Below are positions 57,859-64,000 of a stretch of DNA of 64,000 nt, piece by piece. The number at the start of each line of letters is the position of its first letter. Position 1 is the first letter of the stretch. This DNA is from Rhizobium sp. 32-5/1. GTDB lineage: Bacteria > Pseudomonadota > Alphaproteobacteria > Rhizobiales > Rhizobiaceae. Made by a program: the position numbers and the translations under genes. The DNA is taken from positions 3,598,501 to 3,662,500 of the forward strand of contig NZ_CP120638.1 in assembly GCF_029537235.1 (NCBI RefSeq), in the 5' to 3' direction. A model generated the notes under the pieces. The model was not told the origin of the DNA. It ran no database searches and saw only the letters and a program-made list of their open reading frames with translations.

Positions 57859-60048
57859 ATGGCGACGAGAATTCTGGAAGACGGCGCGGAATCCTACACC
57901 ACCAAGGGCGGGATCGCGGTCACGCGGCGGCGGCGGGAGGCTCCCTATGCGGAAGCGATCTCCGGCTATGTCGATCGTCTCGACGAGCGCCGCGGTGCGG
58001 TGTTTTCCTCCAACTACGAATATCCGGGCCGCTACACGCGCTGGGATACGGCAGTCATCGATCCGCCGCTCGGCATTTCCTCCTTCGGCCGCGCGCTGTG
58101 GATCGAAGCCTATAACGAGCGCGGCGAAGCGCTCTTGGAAATGATCTCGGCGCATCTGGCGACCGTCGCCGACATCACGCTCGGGGCCTCGACCACGCGC
58201 CGGCTCGATCTTTCGATCAACCTTCCGGACCGGGTGTTCACCGAAGAAGAACGGTCGAAGATGCCGACAGTCTTTACGGTGCTGCGCGCGGTCACCGGCC
58301 TGTTCTATTCGCAGGAAGATGCCAATCTCGGCCTCTACGGCGCTTTCGGCTACGATCTGGCCTTCCAGTTCGACGCCATCGAGCTGAAGCTCAAGCGCCC
58401 GGACGACCAGCGCGACATGGTGCTGTTCCTGCCCGACGAAATTCTTGTTGTCGATCACTACTCGGCCAAGGCCTGGATCGATCGGTATGATTTCGAGAAG
58501 AATGGCCTGACGACCGATGGCAAGGCGGGCGATACTCCGTCTGAACCTTTCCGCACCATCGACAGCATCCCGCCGCATGGCGACCATCGTCCCGGTGAAT
58601 ATGCCGAGCTGGTGACCAAGGCGAAGGAGAGCTTCCGCCGCGGCGACCTGTTCGAGGTGGTTCCCGGCCAGAAATTCTTCGAGCGCTGCGAGAGCAAGCC
58701 GTCCGAAATCTCCAACCGGCTGAAGGCGATCAACCCGTCGCCCTATTCCTTCTTCATCAATCTCGGAAACCAGGAATATCTGGTCGGCGCCTCGCCGGAA
58801 ATGTTTGTGCGTGTCTCCGGTCGCCGGATCGAGACCTGCCCGATATCAGGCACGATCAAGCGCGGCGATGACCCGATTGCCGATAGCGAGCAGATCCTCA
58901 AGCTGCTGAATTCCAAGAAGGACGAATCGGAACTCACCATGTGCTCCGACGTCGATCGCAACGACAAGAGCCGTGTCTGCGAACCCGGTTCCGTCAAGGT
59001 CATCGGCCGTCGCCAGATCGAGATGTATTCGCGGCTTATCCACACGGTGGACCATATCGAGGGCCGCCTGCGCGACGACATGGACGCCTTTGACGGTTTC
59101 CTGTCGCATGCCTGGGCCGTGACGGTGACCGGTGCGCCGAAACTCTGGGCCATGCGCTTCATCGAAAGCCATGAGAAGAGCCCGCGCGCATGGTATGGTG
59201 GGGCGATCGGTATGGTCGGCTTCAACGGCGACATGAACACGGGGCTGACGCTGCGCACCATCCGCATCAAGGACGGCATTGCCGAGGTGCGCGCTGGTGC
59301 CACATTGCTCAACGACAGCAATCCGGACGAAGAAGAAGCCGAAACCGAACTGAAGGCATCCGCCATGATTTCCGCCATCCGCGATGCAAAATCCGCAAAC
59401 AACCGCAAGACCGGTCGTGATGTCGCGGCGGTCGGTGCCGGTGTCAGCATCCTGCTCGTCGATCACGAGGACAGCTTCGTCCATACGCTGGCCAATTATT
59501 TCCGCCAGACGGGTGCGACGGTCAGCACCGTGCGCTCTCCTGTCTCGGAAGATATCTTCGACAGCGTCAAGCCCGATCTCGTCGTGCTTTCGCCCGGCCC
59601 TGGTTCGCCAAAGGATTTCGACTGCAAGGCGACGATCAAGAAAGCGCGGGCCCGCAACCTGCCGATCTTCGGCGTCTGCCTTGGCCTGCAGGCGCTGGCC
59701 GAAGCCTATGGCGGCGAGTTGCGGCATCTGGCCGTTCCGATGCACGGCAAGCCCTCCCGCATCCGCGTGCTGGAGCCCGGCATCGTCTTTTCCGGTCTCG
59801 GCAAGGAAGTCACGGTCGGCCGTTATCACTCGATCTTCGCCGATCCTTCGACGCTCCCGCGTGATTTCATGATCACCGCCGAAAGCGATGACGGCACCAT
59901 CATGGGCATCGAGCACACGAAGGAACCGATCGCGGCCGTGCAGTTCCACCCGGAATCGATCATGACGCTGGGCGGCGATGCCGGCATGCGAATGATCGAG
60001 AACGTGGTGTCGCATCTGGCCAAGCGGGCGAAGATCAAGGCCGCCTGA
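57859..60048 (+). CDS. trpE(G): Fused anthranilate synthase TrpE(G)
   Basis: Makes anthranilate from chorismate and glutamine. Residues ~1-500 form the chorismate-binding component ([42 protein letters not shown]); residues ~520-729 form the glutamine amidotransferase with the catalytic Cys in GVCLGLQAL and the His/Glu in AVQFHPESI. The E-G fusion is typical of Rhizobiales. 729 residues, intact. Controlled by attenuation through trpL. Confidence 0.96.
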   Translation: MATRILEDGAESYTTKGGIAVTRRRREAPYAEAISGYVDRLDERRGAVFSSNYEYPGRYTRWDTAVIDPPLGISSFGRALWIEAYNERGEALLEMISAHLATVADITLGASTTRRLDLSINLPDRVFTEEERSKMPTVFTVLRAVTGLFYSQEDANLGLYGAFGYDLAFQFDAIELKLKRPDDQRDMVLFLPDEILVVDHYSAKAWIDRYDFEKNGLTTDGKAGDTPSEPFRTIDSIPPHGDHRPGEYAELVTKAKESFRRGDLFEVVPGQKFFERCESKPSEISNRLKAINPSPYSFFINLGNQEYLVGASPEMFVRVSGRRIETCPISGTIKRGDDPIADSEQILKLLNSKKDESELTMCSDVDRNDKSRVCEPGSVKVIGRRQIEMYSRLIHTVDHIEGRLRDDMDAFDGFLSHAWAVTVTGAPKLWAMRFIESHEKSPRAWYGGAIGMVGFNGDMNTGLTLRTIRIKDGIAEVRAGATLLNDSNPDEEEAETELKASAMISAIRDAKSANNRKTGRDVAAVGAGVSILLVDHEDSFVHTLANYFRQTGATVSTVRSPVSEDIFDSVKPDLVVLSPGPGSPKDFDCKATIKKARARNLPIFGVCLGLQALAEAYGGELRHLAVPMHGKPSRIRVLEPGIVFSGLGKEVTVGRYHSIFADPSTLPRDFMITAESDDGTIMGIEHTKEPIAAVQFHPESIMTLGGDAGMRMIENVVSHLAKRAKIKAA

Positions 60049-60072
60049 TCGTCGGAATGTGAGGTTTGAGGG

Positions 60073-60107
60073 CCGCCGCACCCGACACGGTGCGGCGGTC
60101 ATTTTTA
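60073..60107 (+). terminator. Intrinsic terminator after trpE(G)
   Basis: CCGCCGCACC/GGTGCGGCGG 10-base stem with a 6-base loop, followed by TCATTTTTATTT. It separates trpE(G) from the CDF gene. Confidence 0.75.
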
Positions 60108-60141
60108 TTTGAATTGAGTCTATTTGAATTGGGGGCCAGCA

Positions 60142-61065
60142 ATGGTGACTGAGACGCAAAGGAACAGGGCCCAGCGCCTGGCGTTCTGGGGCATTCCGCT
60201 CGCCGTTCTCGTGCTTGGGCTGAAGATGCTCGCCTGGTGGATGACAGGCTCTGTCGCGCTTCTGTCTGACGGGCTTGAATCGATCGTCAACGTCATTGCG
60301 GCCATCGTTGCCTATGTCGTCATCGGCTATGCGGCCAAACCTGCGGATGCGGGGCATCCATTCGGTCATTACAAGGCCGAGTATCTGTCGGCGGTGCTTG
60401 AGGGCGTCCTGATCGTCGTGGCCGCACTTCTGATCGTCTGGGAAGCGGTGCCCGCCATGCTGGAACCTCGGCCGATGGAGGCCCCGGTGGTCGGCCTGGC
60501 GATCAACGTACTGGCCGGCATCGTCAATGCGATCTGGGCCTATACACTGATCCGCGCCGGGCGGGCGCTCCGCTCGCCGGCTTTATCTGCCGATGGCCAT
60601 CATATCCTCTCCGATGTCGTAACCTCGATCGGCGTCCTGATCGGCCTGGTGCTGGCCATCGTCACCGGCTACGCGATCCTCGATCCGCTGCTGGCGGTGC
60701 TCGTGGCCTGCAATATTCTTTACCAAGGCTGGAAGGTCATCAGCCGGTCGGTCGATGGTTTGATGGACCGGGCTGTACCCGCCGAGGAAGAGGATGCCAT
60801 AAAGCAGGCGATTGCCGCCCATGCGGCCGGCTCGCTCGGTGTCCACGACCTGAAGACCCGCGAGGCGGGATCGGCCATCTTCGTCGATTTCCATTTGGTG
60901 GTTCCGGCGGCCATGACGGTCGGTGATGCCCATGATATCTGCGATCGGCTGGAAGATGCGATCCGCGCGGTCCATCCGGGCGCCAAGATTGCTATCCACG
61001 TCGAACCCGAAAGTGAAAAGGCCCATGGCATCAGGGTCAAGGTTATCGAAGGAATGAAAAAATGA
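60142..61065 (+). CDS. Cation diffusion facilitator (FieF-like) metal exporter
   Basis: A 307-residue CDF protein with six membrane helices and a cytoplasmic C-terminal domain. Metal-site motifs are SDGLESIVN in helix 2, [13 protein letters not shown] and [13 protein letters not shown] in helix 5. Members export Fe, Mn, Zn or Co using the proton gradient; the metal cannot be told from this alone. Start at the ATG after GGGGG. It overlaps queF by 4 bases. Confidence 0.9.
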   Translation: MVTETQRNRAQRLAFWGIPLAVLVLGLKMLAWWMTGSVALLSDGLESIVNVIAAIVAYVVIGYAAKPADAGHPFGHYKAEYLSAVLEGVLIVVAALLIVWEAVPAMLEPRPMEAPVVGLAINVLAGIVNAIWAYTLIRAGRALRSPALSADGHHILSDVVTSIGVLIGLVLAIVTGYAILDPLLAVLVACNILYQGWKVISRSVDGLMDRAVPAEEEDAIKQAIAAHAAGSLGVHDLKTREAGSAIFVDFHLVVPAAMTVGDAHDICDRLEDAIRAVHPGAKIAIHVEPESEKAHGIRVKVIEGMKK

Positions 61066-61526
61066 GCAAAACCGATGTGTCCGGACTGACCCAGCTGGGC
61101 GACGCCGTCTCAGCGCCACAGTCGCCCGAGGAGGCTGTGCTGGAGCGGGTGCCGAGCAATCATGCCGGCACTGTTTTCGTGGTGCGCTTTACCGCGCCGG
61201 AATTCACCTCGCTTTGCCCGATGACCGGTCAACCCGATTTCGCCCATATCGTCATCGACTATATTCCCAACGAATGGCTGGTCGAATCGAAGTCGCTGAA
61301 GCTCTTCCTGCATTCCTTCCGCAACCACGGCGCGTTTCATGAGGATTGCTCGATCGATATCGCCAAGCGTCTGGTGGATTTGCTGGCCCCGAAATGGCTG
61401 CGGATTGGCGCCTACTGGTATCCGCGCGGCGGCATTCCGATCGATGTCTTCTGGCAGACGGGTGCACCGCCGGAAGGCGTCTGGCTGCCGGATCAGGGTG
61501 TCCAGCCCTATCGCGGGCGCGGCTGA
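61062..61526 (+). CDS. queF: 7-cyano-7-deazaguanine reductase
   Basis: NADPH-dependent reduction of preQ0 to preQ1 in queuosine biosynthesis. 154 residues, the short unimodular form, with the catalytic Cys in [12 protein letters not shown], the family ESKSLKLF motif and HEDC. Coupled to the CDF gene upstream by an ATGA overlap. Confidence 0.95.
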   Translation: MSKTDVSGLTQLGDAVSAPQSPEEAVLERVPSNHAGTVFVVRFTAPEFTSLCPMTGQPDFAHIVIDYIPNEWLVESKSLKLFLHSFRNHGAFHEDCSIDIAKRLVDLLAPKWLRIGAYWYPRGGIPIDVFWQTGAPPEGVWLPDQGVQPYRGRG

Positions 61527-61533
61527 AATAGAA

Positions 61534-61556
61534 ACGGCGGGCTTGTGGCCCGCCGT
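61534..61556. terminator. Bidirectional terminator between queF and hupE
   Basis: ACGGCGGGC/GCCCGCCGT, 9-base perfect stem with a 5-base loop, between two convergent genes. On the minus strand it is followed by TTTCTATTT. Confidence 0.65.
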
Positions 61557-61578
61557 CATCGTTTCCAAGACAGCACGA

Positions 61579-62157
61579 TCAGTTGAAGATCAGGGCGACG
61601 CCGGCAAGCGCTGTCAGGCCACCGACGATCCGTGACAGGGCACGGCCGGATGTCAGGCGGTTGATGCCGAGCCCAAGGCCTATGCCCGCGACGTGCAGCA
61701 GGGCGGTGGCGATCACGAAACCGAGGCCGAAGGGCAGGGCGCCGGCCGCGCCGAGTTCGCCACCATGGGCATAGCCGTGAAAGAGAGCAAAAACGCCGAC
61801 AACAGCCGCGCAGGCGGACGTCGGCATGCGGATGGCCATGGCGACAAGCAGGCCGAGAGCGACAACGGAAGCCAGAATGGCGGGCTCGACGAAGGGCAGC
61901 GAGATATCAGCCATGGCAAGGCCAAAGCCAAGTGCCATGGTGCCGACGAAAGCGGCGGGAACGGTGAACAGGCGCCGCCCGCCGATCTGTGCAGCCCACA
62001 GGCCGACGGCAATCATGGCGAGGATATGATCGAGGCCAAACAAGGGATGGCTGATGCCTGCCATCAGCGAGCCGTGCTCGGCCGGGTCGAGGTGGGCAAA
62101 GGCCGGAGCGCTCGAGACAAGGAGCGCTGTAGCGGTCAGAAGAATGCGTGTTTTCAT
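61579..62157 (-). CDS. HupE/UreJ family membrane protein
   Basis: A 192-residue protein with a signal peptide (LLTATALLVSSAPAFA), then HPLFGLDHILAMIAVGLWA and GVFALFHGYAHGGE, the two His-rich motifs of HupE/UreJ, and about six helices. The family is thought to import nickel or cobalt. No urease or hydrogenase gene is nearby, so the metal is unclear. Start at the Met before the signal peptide. Confidence 0.88.
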   Translation of the reverse strand: MKTRILLTATALLVSSAPAFAHLDPAEHGSLMAGISHPLFGLDHILAMIAVGLWAAQIGGRRLFTVPAAFVGTMALGFGLAMADISLPFVEPAILASVVALGLLVAMAIRMPTSACAAVVGVFALFHGYAHGGELGAAGALPFGLGFVIATALLHVAGIGLGLGINRLTSGRALSRIVGGLTALAGVALIFN

Positions 62158-62407
62158 GATGTCCCCACTTCTTGGGCGGATGCGTGGGAGCCGCGGCCGC
62201 CGGATGCGAATGTTGCGAAACCACATCTTATTGTCAGTCGCCCGCCTGTCCATACGGCAATTGCCTTAGGAGACGATCTTTACCATAGCGCAACAGGCTT
62301 CTTGTTTGCCCCTATCGCGGCGATGGGCTTTTGTTGCATTGTTTTCGCAGTCGAGTCGCCTTATCTGATGGCGGCAGGACAACACACATTTATCGCGGAG
62401 AATGCGA

Positions 62408-62989
62408 ATGAACGAAGACGAGGACGACAAGAAAACGGAACTGCCCTTGGGCAAGGAAACTGAGGCGAACCTTTTCAAATCGCGCTCGATCTTTATCTAT
62501 GGCCCGATCAACCAGGAACTGGCGCAGAAGGTCTGCTCGCAGCTCGTGGCGCTTTCCGCCGCCAGCGACGAAGACATCCGCATCTTCGTCAATTCGCCGG
62601 GCGGCCACGTCGAGTCCGGTGACAGCGTCCATGACATGATCAAGTTCATCAAGCCGAAGGTCTGGATGATCGGTACGGGCTGGGTCGCCTCCGCCGGTGC
62701 GCTGATCTATGTCTCGGCTCCGAAGGAACGGCGCATCTGCCTGCCCAACACTCGCTTCCTGTTGCACCAACCCTCCGGCGGCACCCGCGGCATGGCATCG
62801 GATATCGAAATCCAGGCCCGCGAGATCATCAAGATGAACGAGCGCCTGAACCGGATCTTTGCTGAAGCAACCGGCCAGACCTACGAAAAGATCGCCAAAG
62901 ACACCGACCGCGACTATTGGCTTTCGGCCGAAGACGCCAAGACTTACGGGCTCGTTTCCCGGATCATCACCAACGCTTCGGAAATCTGA
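62408..62989 (+). CDS. clpP: ClpP-family serine protease subunit
   Basis: A 193-residue ClpP paralogue. The catalytic triad appears as Ser95 (WVASAGALI), His120 ([10 protein letters not shown]) and Asp169 (DTDRDYW). The highly charged N-terminus ([11 protein letters not shown]) differs from the main ClpP, so this is probably one of the extra rhizobial ClpPs. Start at the second ATG: GCGGAG lies 7-8 bases before it but only 1-2 before the first (62402). Confidence 0.92.
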   Translation: MNEDEDDKKTELPLGKETEANLFKSRSIFIYGPINQELAQKVCSQLVALSAASDEDIRIFVNSPGGHVESGDSVHDMIKFIKPKVWMIGTGWVASAGALIYVSAPKERRICLPNTRFLLHQPSGGTRGMASDIEIQAREIIKMNERLNRIFAEATGQTYEKIAKDTDRDYWLSAEDAKTYGLVSRIITNASEI

Positions 62990-63016
62990 GCCGAATTTCG
63001 GTTAAGACGTTTTTGA

Positions 63017-63041
63017 CCCCGCCGGGCAACTGGCGGGGTTT
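63017..63041 (+). terminator. Terminator after clpP
   Basis: CCCCGCC/GGCGGGG 7-base stem with an 8-base loop, then TTTA. It touches the stop of the convergent vapC gene. Confidence 0.6.
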
Positions 63042-63439
63042 AGTTTTGAGATGAGGTCGCTGAAAGCGGGTGGTTGGCGAGTGCTGTATCGATGGTTACC
63101 AGTTTAAAGCCTTCGACAGCGCATTGGGCGAGCAACATCTGGTCAAACGGATCGCGGGTCGGCGGCTCGGGTTCGACAAGGTGAAGGGCGTGATGCTCGT
63201 TGACGCTTAGAAGCGTTATTCCGGCAATTTTAGCCGCCTCCGGAAGGTCCTGCGGCAAGCGTACGCAAGGGAAGCTTACCGATCCTCCATTTGATCGCGA
63301 TCTCCCAGAGGCTTGCAACGCTAAGATTGAGCGTGTCATCACAAGCCTTGACCTCTTGTCGCACAGCGGCCGGAAGATCATCAAACCGACCTTCCAAAAG
63401 TGCGATGAAAATATGCGTGTCCAGAAGACGGGACATCAT
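63040..63439 (-). CDS. PIN-domain (VapC-like) toxin, frameshifted
   Basis: A probable ribonuclease toxin. Acidic active-site residues lie in RLLDTHIFIALLEG, VASLWEIAIK, TRDPFDQMLLAQ and KLVTIDTALA, the standard PIN pattern. The frame breaks near 63260, explained by loss of one CG unit; repair reads KLPLRTRLPQDLPEAAKIAG and gives 133 residues. The start overlaps the antitoxin stop (ATGA). Confidence 0.83.
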
Positions 63440-63707
63440 CTGTCCGCCGGAAGGGGAAGCGTGATAAGAAAGTCTTCGGGCAGGGGGCATCGAAGTCTGC
63501 GGGTATCTCTCCAAAGAAACTGGTGATACCTTTTCCGCGCTTGTAAGCCTCCAGCGCCTCCCAATTTATCCCGCCTTTCTTCTTCACCGGCACCAGCTGC
63601 ATCAACGGCTTGCCGTCCTCCGTCACGGTTATGCTTTCGCCGGCCTGGACGCGGCGGGCGAGGTCTAACAGCTGGGTCGCGGCTCCACGGATCGGGATCT
63701 GGGTCAT
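63436..63707 (-). CDS. Phd/YefM-family antitoxin partner of the PIN toxin, frameshifted
   Basis: A 90-residue antitoxin: PIRGAATQLLDLARRVQAGESITVTEDGKPLMQLVP is a Phd/YefM-type N-terminal domain. One base is missing in the G-run at 63483-63487 (plus strand); repair reads DFDAPLPEDFLITLPLPADR and puts the stop on the toxin start. A Phd antitoxin with a PIN toxin is a common mixed pairing. No clear palindrome upstream. Confidence 0.82.
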
Positions 63708-63764
63708 GGCGGGATTGCAGCGCCATGCACTGTTATTCGCAAATGCGCCCGTTTGCATCTGTCC

Positions 63765-63793
63765 GAGGCGTCTGCCTTTTCCTTAGACGCCTC
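63765..63793. promoter_or_regulatory. Hairpin in the region upstream of the leader peptide
   Basis: GAGGCGTCT/AGACGCCTC, perfect 9-base stem with an 11-base loop. Followed by TTGCCCTTTATT. Could be a terminator of an unseen small RNA or an operator; role unknown. Confidence 0.35.
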
Positions 63794-63883
63794 TTGCCCT
63801 TTATTCCATCTCGAACTATACACCGCTTCATGTTGAAGACAGGCGCACAGATCATCGAACAGGTTTCCCGCGGGCGTAATGCC

Positions 63884-63955
63884 ATGCGTGAGCGTTCGCG
63901 CGCCCTCACATCGCTTCTTCTTCTCGGCCTTACGCGCGGTTGCCGGGTTCTTTAA
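63884..63955 (+). CDS. Leucine-rich leader peptide, probable leuL
   Basis: A 23-residue reading frame containing TSLLLLGLTRG and ending GCRVL, with four consecutive Leu codons, followed at once by a large hairpin. This is the layout of a leucine-responsive attenuator, known in front of leuA in alphaproteobacteria. The gene it controls lies beyond the window. Start at MRERSR; longer upstream readings are possible but unnecessary. Confidence 0.6.
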   Translation: MRERSRALTSLLLLGLTRGCRVL

Positions 63956-63996
63956 GGAGCGCCCGGTGGCCCAAAGCCCACCGGCCCCAGCTCCTT
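63954..63996 (+). terminator. Hairpin after the leucine-rich leader, cut by the window end
   Basis: Two nested stems: AAGGAGC/GCTCCTT outside and CCGGTGG/CCACCGG inside. It begins within the leader stop codon. This may be the pause or antiterminator stem; the terminator itself would lie beyond base 64000. Confidence 0.5.
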
Positions 63997-64000
63997 GCCT

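Noticed and set aside
58846-60369. 507-codon minus-strand frame
   Set aside because: Antisense of trpE(G) and the start of the CDF gene.
63708-63764. Operator palindrome for the phd-vapC pair (GCAAA...TTTGC)
   Set aside because: Only 5-base arms with 8 bases between; too weak beside the clear repeats at the other TA loci.
63725-63883. 76-codon extension of the leader peptide frame
   Set aside because: Runs through a perfect hairpin and has no ribosome site; the 23-codon leader explains the signal.
1-64000. CRISPR arrays, tRNA, rRNA, prophage or transposase genes
   Set aside because: Looked for regular repeats, cloverleaf-like genes and integrase or transposase motifs; none seen.

Overview
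The window looks like a chromosomal segment of a Rhizobiaceae bacterium (Rhizobium/Agrobacterium/Sinorhizobium relatives). Reasons: a NolR-type regulator, choline transporter genes choX-choW-choV, a fused anthranilate synthase TrpE(G) behind a 14-residue trpL leader with three consecutive Trp codons, a BacA/SbmA peptide transporter, a DUF992 protein, and high-GC codon use. The gene order trpE(G) - cation exporter - queF - clpP - leu-type leader matches what I remember of Sinorhizobium meliloti (recall, not checked). I saw no rRNA, tRNA, CRISPR array, prophage or transposase. No gap between genes exceeds 300 bases.

Layout. 1-11938 is mainly a purine catabolism block: allA and uraH (+), then guaD, puuD (membrane urate oxidase with cytochrome c domain), a LysR regulator and xdhC-xdhB-xdhA (-), interrupted by a phd-yoeB toxin-antitoxin (TA) pair, an L-lactate dehydrogenase and a DUF992 gene. 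12187-23098 holds glpK, a parDE pair, an LLM flavin oxidoreductase, map, an MFS transporter, bacA, a polysaccharide deacetylase, nnrU, a YfgM-like protein and der. 23149-32512 holds a Sel1 protein, kdgK, alpha-glucosidase aglA, a second parDE, adenine deaminase, two esterases and a transaminase. 32757-37239 pairs a GH9 glycanase with two Gfo/Idh/MocA oxidoreductases. 37375-42866 holds nolR, hugZ, choXWV, tdk and a cytochrome c. 42999-50357 is a five-gene cluster of largely uncharacterised proteins: coiled-coil protein, unknown, AAA+ ATPase, unknown, and membrane-anchored DUF2333. A palindromic repeat and a TA pair sit inside it. 50554-64000 holds fhs, a DUF1993 protein, an extensin-family protein, a TonB heme receptor, a MarR-SDR pair, the trp attenuator and trpE(G), a CDF exporter with queF, a HupE/UreJ protein, clpP, a phd-vapC pair and a leucine-rich leader peptide with hairpin that runs to the window edge.

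Quality warning. Twenty-two genes are broken by 29 small frameshifts. Every one can be explained by loss of bases from a short run: 25 lose one base from a homopolymer and 4 lose one dinucleotide unit. None needs a gained base. Restoring the 33 inferred bases makes every affected gene a whole number of codons with a family-typical length. I therefore annotate these as single genes and treat the breaks as probable sequencing or assembly deletions, not pseudogenes.

Regulation visible in the sequence: perfect inverted repeats at four of the five TA loci, one identical 12-base palindrome at both marR and its SDR neighbour, a TGA-N9-TCA iron box at the heme receptor, a NolR-type box at nolR, 11-base phased CGTTT repeats before glpK, a terminator between choX and choW, and two amino-acid attenuators (trp, and probably leu).
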